DNA of 64,000 nucleotides from assembly GCF_008362905.1 (NCBI RefSeq), contig NZ_VFJB01000003.1, forward strand, positions 255,501-319,500, read 5' to 3'. The translations under genes and the position numbers were made by a program. Below, piece by piece: positions 45,352 to 53,647 of this stretch (positions are counted from its first letter, which is position 1; every line of letters begins with the position of its first letter). The stretch is from Deferribacter autotrophicus. GTDB lineage: Bacteria; Chrysiogenota; Deferribacteres; Deferribacterales; Deferribacteraceae. The notes under the pieces were generated by a model. That model saw only the letters and a list, made by a program, of their open reading frames with translations, made no database searches and was not told the DNA's origin.

Positions 45352-45707
45352 GTAGAAAGCCAATCTTTTGCTTCTTGAATGGTATCAAATAACTTTAAAT
45401 TTTTTCTGCCAGATAATTTTAGTATCAAACTGTAAACAGCTTTTCTCCAGCCTGTAACCCCTACCACTGCACCGCATTTAACATAAGGCTTATTGTGTTC
45501 TGCAAAATCCTTTAATGCCATTTGTAAGTCTTTTCCACCATTGAGATTTTTTACGTTTACAAGGGTATATACACTATTTTTTTGCATTGTTCTTATTGCT
45601 TTTTTCCCCTCTTCGATAAGTTTATACGCTTCCATAGGTGTTGCTTCACTAAAATTAAGATAAATAATAATTTTACCGTTGTGTGATAATATCTCTAATC
45701 TTTCCAT
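45345..45707 (-). CDS. SpoIIAA/STAS-like protein
   Basis: The protein of 120 residues starts MERLEILSHNGKIIIYLNFSEATPME. The alternating hydrophobic pattern, VYTLVNVKNLNGG and GAVVGVTGWRKAVYSLILKLSG resemble the SpoIIAA-like STAS-related family of unknown role. GGAGG lies ten bases before this start; an upstream start at 45734 would include the ribosome binding site. It is probably monocistronic. Confidence 0.65.
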   Translation of the reverse strand: MERLEILSHNGKIIIYLNFSEATPMEAYKLIEEGKKAIRTMQKNSVYTLVNVKNLNGGKDLQMALKDFAEHNKPYVKCGAVVGVTGWRKAVYSLILKLSGRKNLKLFDTIQEAKDWLSTQ

Positions 45708-45947
45708 ATTGAGCGAACCTCCGTGATGTAACAAACAATGTTATAGTATAGTGCAAAGAAAAAGTCAATTTTTTTGATTAAATTGACAGGTGTTATGAAA
45801 TGTTAATAACAATAAGTGGTTATAGCTTGAGAATAATAGATTAGATGTTTTAATGTTAATCATATGTTAAGACAGCTTGCTTGTTAATAAAATATTTTAC
45901 ATTCTTCTAAATCGATAGTATTTTAATTTAAAAATAGGGGGTGTTGT

Positions 45948-46367
45948 ATGAAATCATACAGAAAAGAGCTTTGGTTTAATACGAAGAATAGAGTTGAATT
46001 TATAAATATTACGGATGAAGTGCAAAAAGCTATTGATGAAAGTGGTATAAAAGAGGGGCTATGTCTCGTAAATGCAATGCATATTACTGCAAGTGTATTT
46101 ATTAACGATGATGAAAGAGGGTTGCATGAGGATTATAAAAGATGGCTGGAAGAGCTTGCTCCTCATGAACCATTATCTCTTTACAAGCACAATCTCACTG
46201 GAGAAGATAATGGGGATGCACATTTAAAAAGGCAGATTATGGGGAGAGAGGTAGTGGTGGCAGTGACTGATGGGAAGCTTGATTTTGGTCCATGGGAGCA
46301 GATATTTTATGGTGAGTTTGATGGTCAGAGAAGAAAAAGAGTGCTGATAAAAATAATCGGAGAGTGA
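45948..46367 (+). CDS. YjbQ/UPF0047 family protein
   Basis: This 139-residue protein has the UPF0047 signature: [39 protein letters not shown] and [39 protein letters not shown]. Members show thiamine-phosphate-synthase side activity and have unclear main function. A GGGGGTGTTGT-ATG ribosome binding region precedes it. It is the first gene of a run to DUF554 at 48998. Confidence 0.88.
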   Translation: MKSYRKELWFNTKNRVEFINITDEVQKAIDESGIKEGLCLVNAMHITASVFINDDERGLHEDYKRWLEELAPHEPLSLYKHNLTGEDNGDAHLKRQIMGREVVVAVTDGKLDFGPWEQIFYGEFDGQRRKRVLIKIIGE

Positions 46368-46368
46368 A

Positions 46369-47211
46369 ATGATTTTACATATTACACACAATGACTTAGA
46401 TGGAGCAGGATGTGGCATACTGGTAAAAAAAACTTTACCTGATGTAGTAACTTACTACCTCAATTATGATGAGGTTGATGAATTTTTAAAGAATAATTAT
46501 GTAAATTTTGATAAAATTATCATTACAGATGTTGCACCATCCAAAGATATTTTTGATTTAATTTACAGAGAAAAAGATGTTTTGCTGATAGACCATCACA
46601 AAACAACCTTACATTTTAGAGATTATAAAGGAGTGATTCACTCTTTAGATAAATGTGCTACATTTCTCACCTATGAATGGCTTTTGAAAGAAGGGTTTGA
46701 GATAAATGAATACGAGGATTTTGTAAAAGTTGTTAATGATTATGATATCTGGATACTTGAAGATAGTCGGAGTTTAGAGCTAAATATGCTTTTTTATCTT
46801 TACGGATTGGAAAGGTTTGTTGATAGGTTTCTGAAAAAACCTTCTGTAGATTTTGAAGAGAAAGAAAGTTTTCTTTTAGAAATTGAAAGGGGGAGACAGA
46901 AAGATTATCTGGAAAAGGCTAAGGATTATGTTACTGTAAATGAGGATAAAGAAGGTAGAAGGTTTGGTTACATCTTTGCCGAGATGTATAATTCGGAACT
47001 TGGGCATTTTTTGATTAATGAACTAAAATTGGATTATGTGATAATTATCAATGCGCAGAAAAAGAAGATTTCTTTGCGCTCAAGAAAAGATATAGATGTT
47101 TCTATCATAGCTAAAAGAAATGGTGGGGGTGGTCACAAAAATGCTGCAGGATTTTCCACTGACTTTGATTTTGGTATAAATCTATTTTTAAAAAATATGG
47201 GTGTGTTATGA
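46369..47211 (+). CDS. DHH/DHHA1-family phosphoesterase
   Basis: The protein of 280 residues has HITHNDLDGAGCGIL, then ITDVAPS and LLIDHHKTT (DHH), and a C-terminal DHHA1 motif GGGGHKNAAGFS. It resembles oligoribonucleases/nanoRNases and related DHH proteins, which remove short RNAs or cyclic dinucleotide products. Substrate is uncertain. It overlaps engB by four bases. Confidence 0.85.
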   Translation: MILHITHNDLDGAGCGILVKKTLPDVVTYYLNYDEVDEFLKNNYVNFDKIIITDVAPSKDIFDLIYREKDVLLIDHHKTTLHFRDYKGVIHSLDKCATFLTYEWLLKEGFEINEYEDFVKVVNDYDIWILEDSRSLELNMLFYLYGLERFVDRFLKKPSVDFEEKESFLLEIERGRQKDYLEKAKDYVTVNEDKEGRRFGYIFAEMYNSELGHFLINELKLDYVIIINAQKKKISLRSRKDIDVSIIAKRNGGGGHKNAAGFSTDFDFGINLFLKNMGVL

Positions 47212-47783
47212 AAGCTGAATTTATAAAATCCGCATTCTTTGAAAAAGATTACCCGGATACTGAATTACCGGAAATAGCCTTTGTGGGTAGAAGTAATGTA
47301 GGGAAATCTTCAATGATTAATACCCTTACAAACAGAAAAAAACTTGTAAAGGTGAGTCAAAAGCCTGGGAAAACAAGAGCTATAAACTTTTTTAATATTA
47401 ATGATAAAATAATATTTGTGGATTTACCGGGCTATGGTTATGCGAAGGTTTCTAAAAAAGAGCGCGAAAAATGGAAATTTATAATCGAAACTTATTTATT
47501 GAAGAGAAAGCAACTTAAATGCGTTGTATTGATTATTGATATAAGGATTGGACCTACAGAATATGATATGATGATGCTTGAGTGGTTAGAAGCTTATTCT
47601 ATAGACACTGTTATTGCTCTTACCAAATCAGATAAGTTGTCAAACAATAAAATTGCAAAACAGAAGAGGGAAATTGCAGTAAAACTTGGTATGGATGAAG
47701 ATAGATTTGTTATTTTTTCAAGTATCACAAGAAGAGGTCGTGATGAACTTTTACAGATTATCGAAGAGAAAGCTTTTTCTTAA
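47208..47783 (+). CDS. engB: Ribosome biogenesis GTP-binding protein EngB/YsxC/YihA
   Basis: This 191-residue GTPase has G1 GRSNVGKSS at 27-35, G2 in KPGKTRAINFF, G3 DLPGYGYAKV, G4 TKSDK and G5-like FSSITRRG. It functions in 50S subunit assembly. The start ATGA overlaps the DHH gene. Its last 41 bases overlap the next gene's start. Confidence 0.94.
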   Translation: MKAEFIKSAFFEKDYPDTELPEIAFVGRSNVGKSSMINTLTNRKKLVKVSQKPGKTRAINFFNINDKIIFVDLPGYGYAKVSKKEREKWKFIIETYLLKRKQLKCVVLIIDIRIGPTEYDMMMLEWLEAYSIDTVIALTKSDKLSNNKIAKQKREIAVKLGMDEDRFVIFSSITRRGRDELLQIIEEKAFS

Positions 47784-48312
47784 TATTGCATTTGCAGTTT
47801 TTGTCGTAGTTTTTTTTGTAATTACAAATATTTCAGCAAAATTAATTAAGCATGAAGGTAAAGTAACCTTTTTGCCTAACAAAGAGATTTTAAAGCCGCT
47901 TATTAAAGATATAGAAGATGCTAAAGATAGTATTTATATTGCCATGTATATGTTTAAAACAGATGATTATAAGTTTAATTACTCTACACTTATTGAAGAA
48001 GCTCTATTTGATGCATTGAAGAAAGGTGTCAAAGTATATGCAGTTTTTGACACAGGGAAAAAGAATGATATCACAACCGAATTTAATAAAGATACTGGTG
48101 AGGAATTGAGGAAAAAAGGAGCAGTTGTTTGGTATGATTCTCCTGAAAGAAGACTTCATGCAAAGGTTGTTGTTATTGATAATAAGATTATTTATCTTGG
48201 AAGTCACAACTATACTCACAGTGCTTTGAAATATAATTATGAAGCGAGTGTAAGGATTGAATCACCTGAAATGGCTAAAGAGGTGATAAGGTATATTAGA
48301 GGGATAAGATGA
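47743..48312 (+). CDS. Phospholipase D-like protein with one HKD motif, membrane-anchored
   Basis: The protein of 189 residues starts MNFYRLSKRKLFLNIAFAVFVVVFF, a signal anchor, and has one HKD motif HAKVVVIDNKIIYLGSHNYTHSAL near residues 141-165. Single-HKD proteins of this size resemble the Nuc nuclease and act as dimers. The start is chosen inside engB because translation from 47686 would add residues that are read from engB out of frame; 47743 puts the anchor near the N-terminus. Confidence 0.78.
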   Translation: MNFYRLSKRKLFLNIAFAVFVVVFFVITNISAKLIKHEGKVTFLPNKEILKPLIKDIEDAKDSIYIAMYMFKTDDYKFNYSTLIEEALFDALKKGVKVYAVFDTGKKNDITTEFNKDTGEELRKKGAVVWYDSPERRLHAKVVVIDNKIIYLGSHNYTHSALKYNYEASVRIESPEMAKEVIRYIRGIR

Positions 48313-48998
48313 TTATAGGGACTGTGGTCAATACTGTGGCTGTAGCTGTTGGGAGTATTATAGGTGTTACGATTGGAAAAAGAATTAAGCCGGAGATTAA
48401 AGATGCTGTTATGAAGGCGCTGGGGCTTGCAGTGGTTGTACTTGGTATCAAAATGGCTTTTGAAAAGCACGATTTCTTATTGGCGCTCATTGCCATTGTT
48501 ATAGGAACAGCAGTGGGTGAAATGATAAATATTGAATTGTTTCTAGAGAATATAGGTGGTTATTTCCAACAAAAAGTCAAAAGTGAATCAGGAAATTTTG
48601 TTCTTGCTTTTGTTACTGCTTCAGTCCTGTTTTGTGTGGGTTCTATGACAATTATTGGAGCGATAAAGGATGGTCTGAGTAATGATCCTTCTGTACTTTA
48701 TATAAAGAGTTTACTTGATGGGGTATCATCCATTATTCTTGCATCTACCCTGGGGATAGGAGTGTTTTTTTCTATTGTAGTGATTTTGGTGTATCAGGGG
48801 TTATTAAGTTTATTAGCCTTTAAGTTTACATTTTTATTAAATGATATGTATGTAAATGGTATTTCTGTGGTTGGTGGGATTATAATTTTAGGTATCGGTT
48901 TAAATATGCTTGGACTTACAAAGATAAAAACTGGGAATATGCTTCCATCCCTTTTCATTATACCAATCATTGATTTTTTAGCAAAAATAATAGTGTAA
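48309..48998 (+). CDS. DUF554 membrane protein
   Basis: This 229-residue protein has six to seven membrane segments and the DUF554 pattern: MIIGTVVNTVAVAVGSIIGVTIGKRIKPEIKDAVMKALGLAVVVLGIKMA, GSMTIIGAIKDGLSNDPSVLYIKSLLDGVSS. Its function is unknown; a transport role is often suggested. It overlaps the PLD-like gene by four bases. A small dyad ACGCAT/ATGCGT (49002-49017) follows the stop. Confidence 0.85.
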   Translation: MIIGTVVNTVAVAVGSIIGVTIGKRIKPEIKDAVMKALGLAVVVLGIKMAFEKHDFLLALIAIVIGTAVGEMINIELFLENIGGYFQQKVKSESGNFVLAFVTASVLFCVGSMTIIGAIKDGLSNDPSVLYIKSLLDGVSSIILASTLGIGVFFSIVVILVYQGLLSLLAFKFTFLLNDMYVNGISVVGGIIILGIGLNMLGLTKIKTGNMLPSLFIIPIIDFLAKIIV

Positions 48999-49106
48999 GT
49001 TACGCATATTAATGCGTGCCCACTGAAAACCTTTTTCCGAGCAGATGTTGGAAGATTGCCCTAAGAAGGTGAAAGTGTAAGTGGGATTGCTTTGTTTCAA
49101 GTAATT

Positions 49107-49131
49107 AGTTCTCACTTTTTCAGTGAGAACT
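49107..49131. repeat. 25-nt palindromic repeat, class A, with IS110 inserted at its right edge
   Basis: Arms AGTTCTCACT and AGTGAGAACT enclose TTTTC. The terminal CT (49130-49131) is shared with the IS right end (50545-50546) and is the likely recombination core. Confidence 0.88.
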
Positions 49132-49183
49132 CCTACGTTTTTTTGTTGTATAAGAAAATTATATTATGTAATGAATTAAGAAT

Positions 49184-49306
49184 GGGACAGAGGACTACAG
49201 TGGGAATAAGCTTAAAAGCTTCATATTTAGTCTGTCCCCCGTCCCGAAAGTCCCTATTGGTTGATTTGGCTATCAAGCCACTGTCAAACGGGAGTTTGGA
49301 TTCGGG
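49184..49306 (+). ncRNA. Putative bridge RNA of IS110 copy 2
   Basis: Stem-loop 1: outer stem GGGACAGA/TCTGTCCC (49184-49191, 49231-49238), inner hairpin AAGCT-TAAA-AGCTT (49208-49221). Stem-loop 2: outer CCCGAA/TTCGGG (49243-49248, 49301-49306), inner TGGCT-ATCA-AGCCA (49267-49280). Loop 1 left strand CAGTGGGAAT resembles target CAGTGAGAAC; both differences are G-U wobbles. Loop 1 right strand CATATTTAG is complementary to 7 of 9 bases of CTAATTATT at the right junction. Loop 2 left strand GGTTGATT matches right end AGTTGACT with two wobbles. Loop 2 right strand GGGAG pairs with CTCCT at the left end. This fits bridge-RNA target and donor guides, more weakly than in the other element. Confidence 0.72.
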
Positions 49307-49333
49307 ACTAAAATATTTTAAGTGAGGTTTGAC

Positions 49334-50521
49334 ATGAAAAATGACAAATTTGCTTTCTTTATAGGTGTTGATGTTTCCAAAGATAAGTTTAATTGCGCTA
49401 TTATTAACAATAAGCTTGAACTTCTCAAAGAAGCTGAATTTCAAATGGACATTGATGGTTTTAACAGCTTCTATGACTTGATTAAAAAGTATGACTCCTC
49501 TATCATTGCTCTTGAATCTACTGGCAGCTATCACATTAACCTCTTAGCATCCCTTGTATCCAAAAAGAAAGATGTCTGTCTTATTAATCCAGCTCTCATC
49601 AAAAAATTTGCCCAATCCGTTACTCTCAGAAAAACCAAAACCGATAAAATTGATGCTGTTATCATTGCTAAATTTATAGCTAAGAATATTGAACATTTCA
49701 ATTATTTTGCTCTTCCTGAGTCCAATGATATTATCGCACTTGCCAGGATGAGAGAACATATTACTCAGCAGATTGCAAGAGTTAAGACTCAGCTTAAACA
49801 GCATCTTACTGTAGTATTTCCTGAACTTGTGGCAAATGCCAATGTATTTACTCAATCCATTTTGCATATCCTTAAACATATGCCTACAGCTGAAATCATC
49901 AGGAATGCTAATGAAGATGATATTCAAAAGATTCTTGATGAATTGAAGTTTGCACATAAGTCAAATATTACCCCTCAGAAGCTCATATCCCTTGCTAAAT
50001 CCTCCATTGGTATTTCCTCTGATATCTGGGCTACTGTCATCAAAGAAGATGTTGAAATGCTCATATTTCTTAATAGCCGACTTGATAATATTACGAAGGA
50101 ATTTATTGATAAAATAAAATCTTCCAAAAAAGATGATATGGAGATTATTACTTCTATCAAAGGAATTAATGATATTACCGCTGCCCATTTTCTTGCAGAA
50201 ATTAAAGATATAAACAGATTTGCCAACAAAGGTAAACTTGCTGCCTATGCCGGGATAGATCCTGCTATTAAACAATCCGGAAGTATGTATAGTAACGGCA
50301 GAATAAGTAAAAAAGGATCCCGGTCCCTTAGGCGTATTCTTTATCTTATGGCAAGTGGTGTTATGAAGTTTAATGAGTATTTTAGAGCGTATTATTTGAA
50401 AAAGAAGGAGGAAGGTATGCCTCATAGAAAAGCTATGATTGCATTGTGTAACAAACTTGTGCGTGTACTTTATGCCATGCTTACAAAAAAAGAGGTTTTT
50501 CATATGCCTAAATTATCTTAA
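49334..50521 (+). CDS. IS110-family DEDD recombinase (transposase)
   Basis: This 395-residue protein has the RuvC-like DEDD domain with GVDVSKDKF, STGSYHINLLASL and KTKTDKIDAVIIAKFIA, a helical linker, and a Transposase_20 domain with ITSIKGINDITAAHFLAEI, LAAYAGIDPAIKQSGS and GRISKKGSRSLRRILY containing the expected serine. The start at 49334 follows AGTGAGGTTTGAC; translation from 49322 would add four residues. It is complete and presumably active. Confidence 0.93.
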   Translation: MKNDKFAFFIGVDVSKDKFNCAIINNKLELLKEAEFQMDIDGFNSFYDLIKKYDSSIIALESTGSYHINLLASLVSKKKDVCLINPALIKKFAQSVTLRKTKTDKIDAVIIAKFIAKNIEHFNYFALPESNDIIALARMREHITQQIARVKTQLKQHLTVVFPELVANANVFTQSILHILKHMPTAEIIRNANEDDIQKILDELKFAHKSNITPQKLISLAKSSIGISSDIWATVIKEDVEMLIFLNSRLDNITKEFIDKIKSSKKDDMEIITSIKGINDITAAHFLAEIKDINRFANKGKLAAYAGIDPAIKQSGSMYSNGRISKKGSRSLRRILYLMASGVMKFNEYFRAYYLKKKEEGMPHRKAMIALCNKLVRVLYAMLTKKEVFHMPKLS

Positions 50522-50546
50522 TAATTTTTAATATTTATAGTTGACT

Positions 50547-50878
50547 AATTATTAATAATGATTTTATAATATTTAAGGATGTTGCACAATACAGAACATA
50601 AACAAATTTTGAAGGTGAATAACTATATACTTAACATGTTGGTAATAAAGAGATTGCTTCGCTAACGCTCAGGGTGACGACACCATTACCGTCATCGCGA
50701 GGAACGAAGTGACGAAGCGATCTCTCTCTATGTCACCAGCAAGGGCTTTTAGCCCCGAAGCAATCTTTCTCATTGATGTTTCACCCTTTCGCACAAGAGA
50801 TTGCTTCGCTAACGCTCGCAATGACAAAAATAACAACGTCACCTAAGAGGAGCGTATGCTACGAAGCAATCTTTAAAA
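50547..50878. repeat. REP-rich non-coding region
   Basis: No gene is seen. AT-rich bases after the IS end (50547-50577) are the tail of the class A palindrome repeat. From 50650 the region is built of REP-like units with the pattern AGATTGCTTCGCTAACGCTCGCAATGAC and its inverse (about 50650-50680, 50690-50733, 50793-50825, 50860-50877). 50683-50825 is the inverse of 62209-62345, so a composite of about 140 bp is repeated. Confidence 0.8.
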
Positions 50879-51280
50879 TCATACTGTACAACATCCTTCT
50901 GTTAATAACTTAAGAAAACTTTCAGGTATTTTTACAGGTTTGTTTTTATTAGCATCGAAGGTGACCATTACAGTTTTTGCGGTGGCAAAAATTTTATTTT
51001 CTCCATTGTGTATCTTATAATTAAAAGTAAAACTTGTATTACCAATTTTTTCAACCATTATTGTAACAATGACTTTGTCTGAGTAGTTTATAGGTGTTTT
51101 GTATTCGCATTCTGCTTTAACAACGAGAAAAAATAACCCTTCAGCGGTTGCTTTTGAAAGGTAGTCTTTGAATAATTTTGTTCTTGCTGTTTCAAGATAA
51201 GTGAAAAATATTGCGTTGTTCACATGTCCGTATGCATCAAGATCGCTAAATCTTACTTCAATTTCGGTGCTGAATTCCAT
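50879..51280 (-). CDS. Acyl-CoA thioesterase, 4HBT/YbgC hotdog family
   Basis: The protein of 133 residues has the hotdog signature EVRFSDLDAYGHVNNAIFFTYLETARTKLF, with the catalytic aspartate region near residues 13-17. It probably hydrolyses acyl-CoA thioesters in the cytoplasm. It is the last gene of a three-gene minus-strand unit (MerR regulator, chalcone-isomerase-like protein, thioesterase) divergent from the beta-oxidation genes, which supports a lipid role. Confidence 0.88.
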   Translation of the reverse strand: MEFSTEIEVRFSDLDAYGHVNNAIFFTYLETARTKLFKDYLSKATAEGLFFLVVKAECEYKTPINYSDKVIVTIMVEKIGNTSFTFNYKIHNGENKIFATAKTVMVTFDANKNKPVKIPESFLKLLTEGCCTV

Positions 51281-51284
51281 CAGA

Positions 51285-51833
51285 TTATACTCCTAACAGT
51301 CCTTTTTTTAGGTTTTTGTCTGCTGGTTTATCACCTATGTAAATTTCAAGAATTGCTTTTGCAAGCTCTTTGGATTTTATTTCACTTATTTTGTTACCGT
51401 TGTGAATTACTGTAACTTTATCAGTTTCAAGTACCAAGTCAATATCATCTCCTTTTACAACATCAAAATTAAAAGTATTTAAAAATTTCTTAACAACATC
51501 TGACTCAGCTAAATTGGGATACGATTTTTCAAGTCCTTCTTTGAAAGCATCTTGCATCTGTTTTGCTTTGACTTTTTTATAAAGGAAATGCATTTTTATA
51601 ACTATTGGGTTTTGATTTGAAATTTCTTCAAAATTTGATGATTTTTTTTCAAGATAAAGAGCTCCAATATATACTTTAATAAAAAATTTCTTTCTGTAAC
51701 CAGTACCGTTTAACACAAGTGATTTACCACCTAAATCATAACCATCTGGTATTGAGATGCCGGAAACATCTTTTGCTTGCAAAGTTGAAGCAAGGATTAG
51801 ACAAGATAATAAGAGCATTAATAATTTTTTCAT
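51285..51833 (-). CDS. Secreted chalcone isomerase-like protein
   Basis: This 182-residue protein has a signal peptide (MKKLLMLLLSCLILASTLQA) and a CHI-like domain: SIPDGYDLGGKSLVLNGTGYRKKFFIKVYIGALYLEKKS. Bacterial members are periplasmic and lack the flavonoid active site; some bind fatty acids. Its place beside a thioesterase and beta-oxidation genes fits fatty-acid binding. It lies 4 bases before the thioesterase. Confidence 0.82.
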   Translation of the reverse strand: MKKLLMLLLSCLILASTLQAKDVSGISIPDGYDLGGKSLVLNGTGYRKKFFIKVYIGALYLEKKSSNFEEISNQNPIVIKMHFLYKKVKAKQMQDAFKEGLEKSYPNLAESDVVKKFLNTFNFDVVKGDDIDLVLETDKVTVIHNGNKISEIKSKELAKAILEIYIGDKPADKNLKKGLLGV

Positions 51834-51842
51834 GACATCCTC

Positions 51843-52241
51843 CTACGTGTTGTTTTGTTTAAGAATTTCTAAAATTCTTGTTTTATAGTCTACGATATCT
51901 TTCCTGAGTGAGGCAAGCTTTGCTATTTTTTCATCAATTTTTGCTATGTGTGAGTCAAGAATTTCAATTAGTTTTGGCATAATTTTTTCGGGTGTTTGGT
52001 GAATTTTATAAATTTGAGCAAGTTCTTGCATTTCTTTTAAAGAGATTCCAAGTTCTTTTAATTTTAAAATAAATTTCAACCTTTTGATATCATCTTTTGT
52101 GTAAATTCTGATTCCCCCCTCGAGTCTTTGGGGAGGATCCATGAGGCCTATTTCTTCATAGTATCTAATTGTTCTTGTGGTAATACCAAGCATTTCAGCA
52201 ACTTCACCAATTTGAAATAATTCTTCATTATTTATTTTCAT
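51843..52241 (-). CDS. MerR-family transcriptional regulator
   Basis: This 132-residue protein has the MerR winged helix FQIGEVAEMLGITTRTIRYYEEIGLMDPP at residues 8-36 and a C-terminal coiled coil ending in a short tail without metal-binding cysteines. It probably senses an acyl-CoA or related ligand (compare LiuR-type regulators of acid degradation). AAAGGTGAAAGGC before 52241 fixes the start; GTG at 52250 is less likely. It is divergent from the thiolase operon. Confidence 0.87.
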   Translation of the reverse strand: MKINNEELFQIGEVAEMLGITTRTIRYYEEIGLMDPPQRLEGGIRIYTKDDIKRLKFILKLKELGISLKEMQELAQIYKIHQTPEKIMPKLIEILDSHIAKIDEKIAKLASLRKDIVDYKTRILEILKQNNT

Positions 52242-52251
52242 GCCTTTCACC

Positions 52252-52300
52252 TTTACGTTAATTACAGAATATTACTATAATTAAAACTATGTTATGTCAA
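52252..52300 (-). promoter_or_regulatory. Putative promoter and operator of the MerR unit
   Basis: On the minus strand TTGACA lies at 52300-52295 and a TATAGT/TAGTAA -10 region at 52279-52272. AACATAGTT (52293-52285) lies in the spacer and is repeated in the divergent promoter. TTTACGTTAA (52252-52261) lies in the leader and is also repeated there. The two shared motifs are candidate MerR-regulator sites. Confidence 0.55.
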
Positions 52301-52415
52301 GTGATAAAAATTGTATATAAACTTTACTGAAAGTTGAATGTTACAGTAGTATTTTCATGTAATAACCTAGGGTTGAATTTTTGTTCAAGATATTTAAGAT
52401 AACGTTATAGATTAC

Positions 52416-52444
52416 TTGACATTTACGTTAAACATAGTTATAAG
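52416..52444 (+). promoter_or_regulatory. Promoter of the beta-oxidation operon with putative MerR operator
   Basis: TTGACA (52416-52421), a 17-base spacer and TATAAG (52439-52444) form a strong promoter 27 bases before the thiolase gene. The spacer contains TTTACGTTAA (52422-52431) followed by AACATAGTT (52431-52439), the motifs shared with the divergent MerR promoter. Binding within the spacer is typical of MerR regulators. A perfect ATAACGTTAT lies just upstream near 52399. Confidence 0.65.
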
Positions 52445-52470
52445 ATTGTAAAATTACAATGGGGTGAGTT

Positions 52471-53646
52471 ATGAGAGAGGTGTATGTGGTAGAAGGGTTG
52501 AGGACGCCTTTTGGCTCTTTTGGTGGGGCACTTTCTGATGTTCATCCTGCAAAGCTTGCTGCTACTGTTATTGAAAAACTGTTTGATGTTACAGGTATTC
52601 CTAAAGATGCTGTGGATGAAGTAATTTTAGGCCAGGTTTTGATGGGAGGATTTGGACAGGCACCTACCAGACAGGCGATGAGGTATGCCGGCATTCCGGA
52701 CAAGGCGCATGCTATGACAATAAATAAGGTGTGCGGTAGCGGTTTGAAGTCTTTGATGCTCGGAGCACAATCCGTCATGGTTGGAGATTCCGATATTGTG
52801 ATTGCAGGTGGGATGGAGAGTATGTCTATGAGCCCCTATGCACTTCATAAGGCAAGATACGGTTACAGGATGGGGAATGGGGAGATTGTGGATTTGATGA
52901 TTTATGATGCTTTGTTAGATCCTTATTCAGGCAGGCATATGGGGATGTTGACTGAGGAGACTATCAAAAAAGAGGGCCTCACAAGGGATGAACAAGACGA
53001 CTATGCAGAAAGATCATATAAACTTTCTCAAAAAGCGATAAATGAAGGGATATTTAAGGATGAAATTGTTCCTGTTGTAAAAGTTACAAAGAAAGGGGAA
53101 GTGATTGTAGATACTGATGAAGAACCTTTCCGTGTAAAATTTGAAAAGCTGCGTCAGCTTAAACCGGTTTTTGCAAAAGATGGAACGATTACTGCAGCTA
53201 ATGCTTCCACGATTAATGATGGTGCAGCATGTTTAATTCTTGCAAGCGAAGATGCTCTTAAAAAGTACAATTTAAAGCCAATAGGCAAGCTTATAGCTTA
53301 TGCCACAAACAGTATTCATCCTGATGAGTTTTCTCTGGCGCCGGTGGGTGCAATTAAAAAGGTTTGTGAAAAAGCTGGGTTGAAAATTGAAGATATTGAT
53401 CTTTTTGAGATAAATGAAGCCTTTGCTGCTGTTGTTCTTTTTGCTGTGAAGAATTTAAATTTGCCTCTTGAAAAAGTGAATGTAAACGGGGGTGCAGTTT
53501 CCATAGGGCATCCTGTAGGTGCAAGTGGTGGTAGGCTAGCTGTTACCCTTTTAAAAGAGATGCATAGAAGAGGTTCAAAATACGGGCTTGCCACTCTTTG
53601 CATAGGTGGTGGTGAAGCTGTAAGTGCAATTTTTGAGAGGGTGTAA
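52471..53646 (+). CDS. Acetyl-CoA acetyltransferase (thiolase)
   Basis: This 391-residue thiolase has the acyl-enzyme cysteine in NKVCGSGLKSLMLGAQ near residue 89, NEAFAAVV, GGAVSIGHPVGASGGR with the catalytic histidine, and ATLCIGGGEA with the second cysteine. It cleaves or forms acetoacetyl-CoA or longer 3-ketoacyl-CoA in the cytoplasm. It is the first gene of the operon; the next starts one base after its stop. Confidence 0.94.
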   Translation: MREVYVVEGLRTPFGSFGGALSDVHPAKLAATVIEKLFDVTGIPKDAVDEVILGQVLMGGFGQAPTRQAMRYAGIPDKAHAMTINKVCGSGLKSLMLGAQSVMVGDSDIVIAGGMESMSMSPYALHKARYGYRMGNGEIVDLMIYDALLDPYSGRHMGMLTEETIKKEGLTRDEQDDYAERSYKLSQKAINEGIFKDEIVPVVKVTKKGEVIVDTDEEPFRVKFEKLRQLKPVFAKDGTITAANASTINDGAACLILASEDALKKYNLKPIGKLIAYATNSIHPDEFSLAPVGAIKKVCEKAGLKIEDIDLFEINEAFAAVVLFAVKNLNLPLEKVNVNGGAVSIGHPVGASGGRLAVTLLKEMHRRGSKYGLATLCIGGGEAVSAIFERV

Positions 53647-53647
53647 G

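Larger units (their letters stand above)
49132..50546 (+). mobile_element. IS110-family insertion sequence, copy 2, complete
   Basis: The left boundary follows the palindrome ending at 49131; the right boundary is at CT (50545-50546). Joining the flanks through CT gives GAGAACT followed by AATTATTAATAATG, which matches the uninterrupted palindrome and tail at 35662-35703. The element is about 1415 bp, has no terminal inverted repeats, and carries an RNA region and one recombinase gene. It is inverted relative to the copy at 1-959, with both left ends facing the 48-kb segment between them. Confidence 0.88.

Noticed and set aside
49184-49306. Terminal inverted repeats of a DDE-type insertion sequence
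   Set aside because: The inverted repeats are internal to the left non-coding region and form two separate stem-loops; the element ends themselves are not inverted repeats, as expected for IS110.
50650-50825. CRISPR array
   Set aside because: The repeats alternate in orientation, vary in sequence and have irregular spacing; no cas genes are present.
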